A stretch of 10,242 bases of DNA from a bacterium (GTDB taxonomy: Bacteria; Patescibacteriota; Patescibacteriia; Patescibacteriales; GWE2-39-37), in contig JAJYMT010000075.1 in the NCBI GenBank assembly GCA_021786695.1, positions 1 to 10,242 of the forward strand, written 5' to 3'. Below the pieces are notes generated by a model that saw only the letters and a list, made by a program, of their open reading frames with translations, was not told where the DNA came from and made no database searches. The position numbers and the translations under genes are program-made. Positions 1-5,841 of this stretch are shown piece after piece. Numbering within the stretch: position 1 is the first letter of the stretch; the number at the start of each line of letters is the position of its first letter.

Positions 1-2
1 TT

Positions 3-149
3 CACTATGGCAGCGCTTATGAAATCATTTCAACAACAATTAATTTATATATCGGGACTAATCGTCCCAAAGCACCGGAGCCGGCGCGGCACACCAGCGC
101 GCCGGGCGGGTCGATCTCCGGACGGATGTATGAATTGTTGTTCAGATAA
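3..149 (+). CDS. C-terminal fragment of an unrecognised protein, 5' end outside the window
   Basis: An open frame enters from the left edge and stops at TAA 147-149, giving 48 residues. It starts HYGSAYEIISTTINLYIGT, passes through a Pro/Ala/Gly-rich linker (PKAPEPARHTSAPGGS) and ends GRMYELLFR. The other forward frames either stop at once or give Arg/Cys-rich nonsense, and this one has a beta-strand-like pattern followed by a linker, as in secreted repetitive proteins. The next gene lies 116 bp downstream on the same strand and is a secreted surface-type protein, so this may be another envelope protein. I do not recognise a family. The true start and length are unknown. Confidence 0.45.
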   Translation, partial: HYGSAYEIISTTINLYIGTNRPKAPEPARHTSAPGGSISGRMYELLFR

Positions 150-159
150 TTAATTAACT

Positions 160-189
160 TTGTCAGGAAATCAACGCGGAACGTATTTT
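160..189 (+). promoter_or_regulatory. candidate sigma70-type promoter for the surface protein gene
   Basis: TTGTCA at 160-165 (5 of 6 consensus bases), an 18-bp spacer, then TATTTT at 184-189 (4 of 6). Transcription would start near 196 and leave a leader of about 70 nt with no clear Shine-Dalgarno before the ATG at 266. The site lies in the 116-bp gap after the preceding stop codon. This is a motif match only. Confidence 0.35.
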
Positions 190-265
190 CGCGGACGCAA
201 ACTAAACTATCGCGACTCGGGCCTCGTCGGTCCGGGCGATTCCTGACGAAGTAAATTTTGCCCCT

Positions 266-1294
266 ATGCGAAATAATAAAAAAATCATCTCGATCCTGGC
301 GATGATTTCGCTCTTGGCGGTTTACGGCGCGGTACCGGTATCGAACGCCGCTTCGCTGACCAACGCCAAGGACACCTTGAGCGACTCGGATCGCAGCGTG
401 GCCGCCACCCACACCATCGTCTTCACCCACAACACGCCCTTGGTGTTGAATGAGTACTTCGAGGTGGCGATGCCGCTGCCTTTCGGCGACGTCACTTTCG
501 GCGCGATCACTTGCCCGGCTTCGATGACTGCCTCGGCTCCCAATACCGAGACCGCCCGTTGCACCGCCACCGGCGCCGTAGCCAGCGGTTCGAAAACCAT
601 CATCTTGACCGGCATCACCAATCCGGCCGCGGCCGGCAGCCAATCAATCAACGTTTCCTCCCATCAAGCAGGCGGAACCGTGATTGAAAATGTGGACGTG
701 ATGGTGGCGATCATCGACAATGTCGACGTCTCGGCCAGCGTTTCCTCCGCCCTGACTTTCGAGATCCGGCCGCTGGCGACCAGTACCAACGTCAACGGCG
801 CCAACACCACCCGCGCTTCGGCCACCACCACCCTGGCCTTCGGCACCCTGACGGTCGCCTCGACTTCGATCATGGGCCAGGAATTGCGGGTAACGACCAA
901 CGCCAAGAACGGCTACGTGGTGACGGTACAGCAGAATCAGAACCTGACCTCTTCCGGCGGTTCGGACATCGACTCGTTCGTCGACGGCACCTCGACCGCG
1001 CCCCAGGCCTGGGCAGCGCCTACTGGCTCGCTTGACGCCGAATGGACCTACGGCCACTTCGGCTTCACCTCGGATGACGGCACCCTGACCGCCGGCGATT
1101 ACTTCGGCACTAACCTGTGGAAGGGCTTTGCCACCTCCACGCCGGTCGAAGTACTGATGCACACCGGCCCGTCCGACGGAAGCACCCAGGACAAGGGCAT
1201 GGCCAAAGTCGCTTATCGGATTGAGATCACGGCCCTGCAGGAAACCGGCGATTATTCCAATGTACTGACCTACATTGCCACCCCGACCTACTAA
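266..1294 (+). CDS. secreted surface-type beta-rich protein with signal peptide
   Basis: This 342-aa protein begins MRNNKKIISILAMISLLAVYG, a classic signal peptide: basic N-region, hydrophobic core at about 7-22, and a likely Sec cleavage after SNA near residue 28. The mature chain is rich in Thr, Ser, Ala, Gly and Val, and has only two Cys (83 and 99). Alternating hydrophobic patterning suggests two beta-sandwich-like regions, about 30-155 and 158-342. The second region runs from SALTFEIRPL to the C-terminal strand SNVLTYIATP. There is no sortase LPxTG motif, no transmembrane anchor and no catalytic motif. By general resemblance it fits the export-targeted structural proteins (S-layer, fimbrial or WxL-like beta domains) of small-genome bacteria, but I cannot name the family. 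No good SD precedes the ATG. Function as a cell-surface or extracellular structural protein is inferred. Confidence 0.8.
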   Translation: MRNNKKIISILAMISLLAVYGAVPVSNAASLTNAKDTLSDSDRSVAATHTIVFTHNTPLVLNEYFEVAMPLPFGDVTFGAITCPASMTASAPNTETARCTATGAVASGSKTIILTGITNPAAAGSQSINVSSHQAGGTVIENVDVMVAIIDNVDVSASVSSALTFEIRPLATSTNVNGANTTRASATTTLAFGTLTVASTSIMGQELRVTTNAKNGYVVTVQQNQNLTSSGGSDIDSFVDGTSTAPQAWAAPTGSLDAEWTYGHFGFTSDDGTLTAGDYFGTNLWKGFATSTPVEVLMHTGPSDGSTQDKGMAKVAYRIEITALQETGDYSNVLTYIATPTY

Positions 1295-1300
1295 AAGTAG

Positions 1301-1418
1301 TTTAGGGTCTGTCGCCGCCTGCTTTTTGAGCTCTATTTAAGATTACTATTCTAATTAGGGGAATGATGCTCCGGCACGTTTACGCAGCTAAAATTATAGC
1401 GGCGACAGACCCCCTAAA
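1301..1418. mobile_element. MITE-like element with 18-20 bp terminal inverted repeats
   Basis: The left end TTTAGGGTCTGTCGCCGC (1301-1318) is matched by the reverse complement of the right end (1399-1418), TTTAGGGGGTCTGTCGCCGC. They are identical apart from two extra G. The roughly 80-bp interior has no ORF and is not self-complementary, so this is not a simple terminator. Size and structure fit a non-autonomous miniature element, or a REP-like repeat mobilised by a Y1/REP-associated transposase. No target-site duplication is evident beyond the arms. Its place just after the stop of the surface protein gene and before a terminator is typical of tolerated insertions. It could instead be a long RNA stem in the 3' UTR. 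Confidence 0.5.
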
Positions 1419-1437
1419 TGCTTGAGTAGGGCGCAGC

Positions 1438-1484
1438 AAAAAAAACCACCCCTCCTTTAAAATAAAGGAGGGGTGGTTGTGTTT
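1438..1484 (-). terminator. intrinsic terminator, strong leftward and possibly bidirectional
   Basis: A perfect 16-bp stem (arms 1443-1458 and 1462-1477) closes a 3-nt loop. Read leftward it is followed by seven consecutive T (complement of A 1438-1444), the canonical form, and would end the tautomerase-like transcript. Read rightward it is followed by GTGTTTTG (1478-1485), a weaker U-tract that may also stop the surface protein transcript. It sits between the two convergent genes. Confidence 0.9.
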
Positions 1485-1548
1485 TGATAGACCTCGTCTG
1501 TGTTGGCCGGAACCAAGTAATACACAAAAGCTGGCCCTCTCTGGATAA

Positions 1549-1887
1549 TTACTCCTTCCAGCTATGACCCAATTCAGAAAGTTGCAACCAAACTTTAACT
1601 TCTCCCAGTGAAGGATTTTCTTTGTGTATATAATCCATAATTTTTAAACAAATTTCGTCCTGATTTTTTATTCTTTCCGTAAAAAAATGTGCAACTATCT
1701 CGACCTCCACAGCACCAATCATTTCGCCGCCGTTAATCTTAATAAGACGGATACTTATTTCGCTTGGTTTCAATTTAATGTCTCCGCAAGTTAATTCTTG
1801 GGCAATGCAGTCCTTAAGACCATCTACTAATAATTGCAACCCTGTTTCTTTTCCCAAATCCTTGTAGAAAATATTTACTGTTGGCAT
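1549..1887 (-). CDS. small tautomerase/MIF-like protein, tentative
   Basis: The protein is 112 aa and starts MPTVNIFYKD. The frame stays open further upstream, but that extension would run through the tRNA gene, so the ATG at 1885-1887 is the real start. An initiator Met followed by Pro, then a beta-strand, is the hallmark of the tautomerase superfamily (4-OT, CHMI, MIF), where Pro1 is the catalytic base after Met removal. The length is close to that of MIF and CHMI. The central PSEISIRLIKINGG and following GAVEVEIVAHFF are consistent with the second beta-alpha-beta half, and the C-terminus is EVKVWLQLSELGHSWKE. There is no signal peptide. It lies 34 bp after tRNA-Ala and is probably on the same transcript, ending at the 1438-1484 terminator. 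No SD is visible. The family assignment rests on Pro2, size and strand pattern only; no substrate can be inferred. Confidence 0.75.
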   Translation of the reverse strand: MPTVNIFYKDLGKETGLQLLVDGLKDCIAQELTCGDIKLKPSEISIRLIKINGGEMIGAVEVEIVAHFFTERIKNQDEICLKIMDYIHKENPSLGEVKVWLQLSELGHSWKE

Positions 1888-1921
1888 AGAATAGATATAA
1901 ATAGATAAGGATAGATTTAAG

Positions 1922-1994
1922 TGGAGATGAGGGGACTCGAACCCCTGGCCCCCTCGTTGCAAACGAGGTGCTCTACCAACTGAGCTACATCCCC
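1922..1994 (-). tRNA. tRNA-Ala, anticodon UGC
   Basis: The 73-nt sequence folds into a complete cloverleaf: acceptor GGGGATG/CATCTCC, D arm GCTC/GAGC, anticodon stem CCTCG/CGAGG with loop TTTGCAA (anticodon TGC), a 5-nt variable loop, and T arm AGGGG-TTCGAGT-CCCCT. Base pair 3-70 is G-U, the main identity element for alanyl-tRNA synthetase, and the discriminator is A73. The CCA tail is not encoded, since C and then T follow A73. The gene begins 17 nt after the stop codon of the upstream membrane protein gene, which suggests it is processed from a longer transcript. Confidence 0.98.
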
Positions 1995-2011
1995 GGAGTC
2001 AACTGTTTTTT

Positions 2012-2272
2012 TCAGCCCGGCGCCTGGTGTCTGATGATCGGGCCGAGGATCCACAGCAGAAAGCCGTCAATCATATTAGTCGCAATCAGGACCGAGATGA
2101 AGATTATGAACAAGCCGATCAGCTTGTAGCCGAGGCGGGTGCCGCCCTCCGCGCCCAGATACTTATCAAAAAAATAAATCGGGCCGAAAGCGCTGACCAG
2201 CCCCTCGGTCTTCATCACCATGCCGGTGCCGATGGCGATACCGATCAGTCCCAATAAAATTCTACCTAACAT
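2012..2272 (-). CDS. small two-TM membrane protein of unknown function
   Basis: An 86-aa protein with a hydrophobic N-terminal segment (about residues 3-20, MLGRILLGLIGIAIG) and a second long one (about 50-78). The loop between them is short and mildly charged (FFDKYLGAEGGTRLGYK). No enzymatic motif is present. The first segment is probably a membrane span and not a cleaved signal, because no cleavage site follows it. A perfect TATAAT lies just upstream, and the gene is followed after 17 nt by tRNA-Ala. It resembles small conserved hypothetical membrane proteins I associate with Patescibacteria, but I cannot assign a role. The hydrophobic pattern, the ATG and the position directly behind a promoter support it as real. 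Confidence 0.75.
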   Translation of the reverse strand: MLGRILLGLIGIAIGTGMVMKTEGLVSAFGPIYFFDKYLGAEGGTRLGYKLIGLFIIFISVLIATNMIDGFLLWILGPIIRHQAPG

Positions 2273-2289
2273 AGATTATATATAACCAA

Positions 2290-2295
2290 ATTATA
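2290..2295 (-). promoter_or_regulatory. TATAAT -10 box of the 86-aa protein/tRNA-Ala unit
   Basis: The leftward strand reads TATAAT exactly. I see no good -35 hexamer at 16-18 bp spacing (CGTTTG at 17 bp). The predicted start is near 2283, only about 11 nt before the ATG at 2272, and there is no Shine-Dalgarno. A second TATAAT at 2275-2280 lies 2 nt from the ATG, too close to serve this start codon. Confidence 0.45.
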
Positions 2296-2381
2296 AGGCG
2301 AGCATAAACCCGCAAACGGTAATTTTCAATTCTCAATTTTAAATTATCGATTAAAAATTGCAGATCGGCAAATCATAGGTC

Positions 2382-3734
2382 CTATCTCACGTAATTCAGC
2401 GGATTCCGTTTGGCGCCGTTGATGATCACCTCAAAGTGCACGTGCGGGCCGGTGGACCAGCCGGTCGAACCCATCAGACCGATCAACTCTCCTTTGTCGA
2501 CATCTTGGCCGGGGCGCACCAAAATTTTCGACATATGGGCGTAGCGGGTTTTCTTGCCGCCGCCATGATCCACGAGCACCTGGTTGCCGTAGCCGCGGCC
2601 CCAGCCGGCCGATTCCACTTCGCCGGCGTCGGAGGCGTAAATCGGCGTGCCGATCTTGTTGGCGATATCGATGGCGAAGTGCCTCCAGGTAAAGTACTGG
2701 GTGATGCGATAACCGACCGTCGGCCAAGCCATCTTGTTGCCGGATAATGTTTTGCGTTCGCTTCTGCCGCTGTCCTTGATCTTGAACAAATCCTTCAGCA
2801 GGGCGATGCCGGACCGCGCTTCGGATCTCGGCGCGTTGAAACTTTCCTTGCGGCCGCCCGGAATGACGATCTTTTGGCTGATGGCCAATTGGTCGCCCTT
2901 GAGTTCATTGAACTCGCGGATCAGCGCCTCATCGATGCCGTATTTGTTCGAGATCGCTTTCAAGGTCTCGCCCTTGGCTACCTGATGGATCACTCCCGAC
3001 ACCGGCAGGATTACCAGCGAGTCGCCGGGCCGGATCAAACTGTAAGCGCTCAAGTTATTGGCCCACAGGATCGAGTTGACCGAGATGCCGAACTTTTCCG
3101 CGATGGTCGAAACCGTATCCCCGTCTTCCACCGAATAATTCACGACCTCCCTGCGTAAAATTTTGGTCTTACCGATGCCCGAAAAATCCTCTTTGACCGC
3201 TCCCGGCGTTTCATTTTGCGCCAATCCCGACCCTTCGTCCGGATTCAATTCCGGCACCGGCTGTTCGCGAACGGCGCCGAGCGAATCGAGATATTTCTGC
3301 TGAGTCGGCGAAATAACCGCCTCCTGGTCGAAAAATTCCTCAATCAGCTGCTGTTCTTCCTGGGTGCCGAATTCGCTTTGCACCAGGCCCTCCAGGATCG
3401 TCTTGCCGCCGGATGAATCGATCGATTGCGCCCTGGAGCTGGCGGTCAGATTGTAAAAAATGAATACGGCCGTCAGTCCGACCACGATTACATGCGCCAA
3501 TTTTTGGTCTAAAATAAAAGCCGGGACGTTTTCCCTGAAGCCGGACCAACCGATTTTTTTCAACGCCGAAAGATAGGTGCGGTAAATCCTGACGACTATT
3601 TTGTAAAAAATCCATCTTAGAACCGCCCGGCCCGGCCGATAGACCAGGCCAACAAAAAAGACGGTCAGCAGCCGTTTTGTGAAAATGATTACTTTTGCAA
3701 AAAATACCAGCAGGTTAACTGATATTTTTTTCAA
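2382..3734 (-). CDS. membrane-anchored LysM-M23 peptidoglycan peptidase
   Basis: This 450-aa protein is a probable zinc endopeptidase cutting peptidoglycan cross-links in the envelope. Residues 1-78 are very basic and aromatic; a transmembrane anchor follows (about 80-96, LAHVIVVGLTAVFIFYNL). After it come an acidic linker (about 110-190), LysM domains at about 199-244 and 248-292, and an M23 (LytM-type) domain at about 336-446. The metal site looks complete: H352 and D356 (RHFAID) and H433 (PHVHFE) match the zinc ligands, and H400 (YAHMS) and H431 match the catalytic His pair. It is therefore probably an active enzyme and not an EnvC/NlpD-type degenerate activator. The start given is TTG at 3734. 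An SD-like GAAGGGG (3754-3760) is too far from it but ideally placed for an in-frame ATT at 3746, which would add four residues. The domains are certain; the start and exact bond cleaved are not. Confidence 0.95.
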   Translation of the reverse strand: MKKISVNLLVFFAKVIIFTKRLLTVFFVGLVYRPGRAVLRWIFYKIVVRIYRTYLSALKKIGWSGFRENVPAFILDQKLAHVIVVGLTAVFIFYNLTASSRAQSIDSSGGKTILEGLVQSEFGTQEEQQLIEEFFDQEAVISPTQQKYLDSLGAVREQPVPELNPDEGSGLAQNETPGAVKEDFSGIGKTKILRREVVNYSVEDGDTVSTIAEKFGISVNSILWANNLSAYSLIRPGDSLVILPVSGVIHQVAKGETLKAISNKYGIDEALIREFNELKGDQLAISQKIVIPGGRKESFNAPRSEARSGIALLKDLFKIKDSGRSERKTLSGNKMAWPTVGYRITQYFTWRHFAIDIANKIGTPIYASDAGEVESAGWGRGYGNQVLVDHGGGKKTRYAHMSKILVRPGQDVDKGELIGLMGSTGWSTGPHVHFEVIINGAKRNPLNYVR

Positions 3735-3779
3735 TTTTCGTTCAATATGATTGCCCCTTCAAGTGCTTTAGACAAACAT

Positions 3780-3809
3780 AGATTAACATTTTTCCCCGTT
3801 TTAAGTCAA
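3780..3809 (-). promoter_or_regulatory. candidate promoter of the LysM-M23 gene
   Basis: On the leftward strand TTGACT (complement of 3804-3809, 5 of 6) is followed after 18 bp by TAATCT (complement of 3780-3785), preceded by TGT, an extended -10 element. The predicted start is near 3773, leaving about 27 nt to the possible ATT start or 39 nt to TTG. It lies in the 91-bp gap behind queA, so the peptidase can be expressed independently. Confidence 0.45.
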
Positions 3810-3825
3810 CCTGGGCAGACCGCCA

Positions 3826-4902
3826 TCAGACGATCAGCATCGCATCTCCGTAGCTGAAAAAACGGTATTTTCCCTCGACGGCCTCGCGGTAAGCGCGTTT
3901 GATTTTTTTCAAACCGCTCCGTTTGCTCTTTTCCCCTTGGCCGGCGAAAGCCGCAACCAGCATCAGGAGCGTCGATTTGGGCAGATGGAAGTTGGTGATC
4001 AGCGCGTCCGCTACTTTGAATTTATAGCCGGGACGGATGAAGATGCCGGTCCAGCCGGACAAATCACGCGGCGCATAACGCGCAACGCGTAACATTTTTT
4101 TATCGATGGCGCTTTCCAACGCCCTGGCGCTGGTAGTGCCGACGGCGATGACTCTGCGTCCCTCTTTTTTCACCCTGATGATTTTTTTTGCGGCTGCTTT
4201 GCTGACTTGATAATACTCCTGGTGCATCTTGTGGTCTTCGATCCGCCCCGTCTTCACCGGCGCGAAAGTTCCCAGTCCGACCCGCAGGGTGACGAAAGCG
4301 GTTTCAATGCCCATTTTTTCAAGACGCTTGAGCAGTGCGGGCGTAAAATGCAGGCCGGCGGTCGGCGCGGCGACCGAACCGGTTTTTTTCTCGTTAGCAT
4401 AAACGGTCTGATAGCTATCCTTGTCCTTAACCGATGACTTTTTTATGTACGGCGGCAACGGTACTTGGCCGATTTTTTCGACCAGCCGTAAAAATTTTGC
4501 GCCGGTTAAGTTGAATCTGACCAGCCAGGTGCCATCATCTTTTTTGGAGATGATTTTCGCCTTGAGCCCGCGTTCGAAATGTATTTCCAAATTTTCTTTA
4601 CGACTTGGTCCGCCGACCAGGCACTGCCAATTACCGCCCTTCATTTTCTTGAGCAAAAAAACTTCGACCCTGCCGCCGGTTTCCGCGCGCCGGCCCGCGA
4701 GGCGCGCCCGCATCACCTTGGTGTCATTCAGCACCAACAGATCGCCCGCACGCAAGTAATCCGGCAGGTCATAAAAATAACGGTGCCCGATCTTGCCGCT
4801 CTTCCTCTCTAAAATTAAAAGCCGCGAACGGTCTCGCGGGCTTGCCGGCTTTTGCGCAATCAAATTTTTCGGCAAATCGTAATCAAAGTCGCTTAATTTC
4901 AT
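3826..4902 (-). CDS. queA: S-adenosylmethionine:tRNA ribosyltransferase-isomerase QueA
   Basis: QueA moves and isomerises the ribosyl group of SAM onto 7-aminomethyl-7-deazaguanine at tRNA wobble position 34, making epoxyqueuosine in cytoplasmic queuosine synthesis. At 358 aa it is of normal length. Family motifs are present throughout: the N-terminal FDYDLPKNLIAQKP, LLVLNDTKVMRARL (55-68), VAAPTAGLHFT (178-188), VGLGTFAPV (208-216), GTTSARALES (255-264), TNFHLPKSTLLMLVAAF (303-319) and the C-terminal YRFFSYGDAMLI. The ATG overlaps the TGA of the upstream PH-domain gene in an ATGA arrangement (4899-4902), with GGAG about 5 nt before the start, so it is translationally coupled to an unrelated membrane-protein gene. 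No other queuosine gene is in the window; the epoxyqueuosine reductase and guanine transglycosylase must lie elsewhere or be absent. Confidence 0.98.
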   Translation of the reverse strand: MKLSDFDYDLPKNLIAQKPASPRDRSRLLILERKSGKIGHRYFYDLPDYLRAGDLLVLNDTKVMRARLAGRRAETGGRVEVFLLKKMKGGNWQCLVGGPSRKENLEIHFERGLKAKIISKKDDGTWLVRFNLTGAKFLRLVEKIGQVPLPPYIKKSSVKDKDSYQTVYANEKKTGSVAAPTAGLHFTPALLKRLEKMGIETAFVTLRVGLGTFAPVKTGRIEDHKMHQEYYQVSKAAAKKIIRVKKEGRRVIAVGTTSARALESAIDKKMLRVARYAPRDLSGWTGIFIRPGYKFKVADALITNFHLPKSTLLMLVAAFAGQGEKSKRSGLKKIKRAYREAVEGKYRFFSYGDAMLIV

Positions 4903-5471
4903 ATCGCTCCCACGAATTTTTCTTCCGCCAGTAGTTCCTTGCCGGCGCGTTCGCGGTCCGTTTCCGCCAATTTGATCAAGAGGTCGCGTACGCCGTTCGG
5001 GTCCGGTATCTGCTCGAAGATGAACCGTTCTTTTTCCGCCGCCGTCTGCACGTAGACCTTGCCGTATTTGAAAACCGTCGGCCAGACGCCGACCACCTCG
5101 CTGGTCACGTCCTGGATGCGGAACAGACGCTGTTCCGAGATGGTGCGGGAAAAAAATCCCTGCTGTTCGATGTTGATGATCCGCTCGTTGGTGATCACCA
5201 CCACGTTAAGGTAAAAATCGATGAAAGAAAAAAAGAAAAACAGCCAGGCGAACAAAAAATAAGCGAAGGACCCGAGTACTAGCGCCGGAAAAATGTCGCT
5301 TTCCTGGATCTCCGGGACTTGCGTATACATGATGAACGCAAACAGCAGGAAAAACAACACCAGCATCATGAACAAAAAAATCTTTTTAACCAGGATGACG
5401 ATGTCCCGTCGCAGGATCTTGACTATTTGTTCGTCGGGCAGCTGATCGGGCAACCGCAGCATTGAAAGCAT
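4899..5471 (-). CDS. bPH2 (YdbS-like) PH-domain membrane protein
   Basis: A 190-aa protein. Residues 1-27 are cytoplasmic-looking (LPDEQIVKILRRDIVILVKK), followed by two membrane spans at about 28-50 and 62-86. A bacterial PH-like domain follows at about 88-168, with the recognisable core VITNERIINIEQQGFFSRT, then ISEQRLFRIQDVTSEVVGVW. That pattern is typical of PF03703/YdbS-type proteins. A charged tail (ETDRERAGKELLAEEKF) ends the protein. No catalytic residues are known for the family and its role is poorly defined, usually described as envelope-associated. The ATG follows the TAA of the 88-aa membrane gene by 1 nt, and its TGA overlaps the queA ATG, so the three genes form one transcription unit. 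There is no SD, so the start probably relies on coupling. A second in-frame Met at residue 4 is an alternative start. Confidence 0.88.
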   Translation of the reverse strand: MLSMLRLPDQLPDEQIVKILRRDIVILVKKIFLFMMLVLFFLLFAFIMYTQVPEIQESDIFPALVLGSFAYFLFAWLFFFFSFIDFYLNVVVITNERIINIEQQGFFSRTISEQRLFRIQDVTSEVVGVWPTVFKYGKVYVQTAAEKERFIFEQIPDPNGVRDLLIKLAETDRERAGKELLAEEKFVGAI

Positions 5472-5472
5472 A

Positions 5473-5739
5473 TTATTTGGTAATTAGTTCGTAGCGGTTA
5501 TCCGCCTCCAGCCAGGGCAACACCGAGATTCTTTTCTGCCAGTCGATCTGGCTGGCATAGACGGCGGAAGCGAATAAAATTATGGCCGAGACCGCCAGAT
5601 AGCTCACGGTGACGATGAGGGTGGCCGGGGTCTTGAATCCGAATTTGAGCATATGGAAAATCGCGGCGGCGCTGAAAACCAGCCAGATCGCCAGGAAGGC
5701 GAGATAGATATAGAGAAAGATGGAAAGGGGGAGGGACAT
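5473..5739 (-). CDS. small two-TM membrane protein of unknown function, first gene of the queA unit
   Basis: An 88-aa protein with two clear hydrophobic spans (about residues 5-29 and 40-62) joined by a short basic loop (MLKFGFKTPAT). It ends in a soluble tail (about 63-88, SQIDWQKRISVLPWLEADNRYE). No motif is recognised. An overlapping frame gives a His/Arg-rich translation with no membrane pattern and is a shadow. The 1-nt gap to the PH-domain gene suggests that the two products are made together and may interact in the membrane. No SD precedes the ATG. It is separated from ruvB by 102 bp of AT-rich sequence, so it is either on a ruvB read-through transcript or has a promoter I cannot identify. 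Confidence 0.7.
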   Translation of the reverse strand: MSLPLSIFLYIYLAFLAIWLVFSAAAIFHMLKFGFKTPATLIVTVSYLAVSAIILFASAVYASQIDWQKRISVLPWLEADNRYELITK

Positions 5740-5746
5740 GAAAATA

Positions 5747-5774
5747 AATCAAAATGTAAAAATCAAAATGTAAA
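5747..5774. repeat. two tandem copies of a 14-bp unit
   Basis: AATCAAAATGTAAA occurs twice without a gap (5747-5760 and 5761-5774), just upstream of the 88-aa membrane protein gene. It may be simple slippage in an AT-rich spacer or a paired binding site. A shorter duplication, TTTTGCC twice (5827-5840), follows the ruvB stop. Confidence 0.7.
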
Positions 5775-5825
5775 ATTATTGAAAAATTATGGAGTTCCGC
5801 TTCGCGGGATGGAATAATTACTTCA
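5775..5825 (-). terminator. weak imperfect hairpin after ruvB, possible terminator
   Basis: An imperfect inverted repeat centres on CCGC-TTC-GCGG (about 5798-5808), with outer AATTAT/ATAATT and ATTGA/TCAAT pairs at about 5776-5825. Read leftward it is followed by ATTTTTCAATAATTTT, a loose T-rich stretch. The central stem is only about 4 bp before mismatches, so termination may be partial, allowing read-through from ruvB into the queA unit. Confidence 0.3.
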
Positions 5826-5841
5826 ATTTTGCCTTTTGCCT

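Noticed and set aside
17..1162. Long leftward open frames (17-643, 322-651, 644-1162, 664-906) opposite the surface protein
   Set aside because: They are antisense to a gene with a clear signal peptide, and their translations are Arg/Gly/His-rich without domain patterning, as expected from GC-rich complementary frames.
1888..1962. N-terminal extension of the tautomerase-like gene
   Set aside because: It would translate through the 3' part of tRNA-Ala; the internal ATG followed by Pro gives the sensible family N-terminus.
2275..2280. Second TATAAT next to the 86-aa protein start
   Set aside because: It ends 2 nt from the ATG, so transcription would begin inside the coding sequence.
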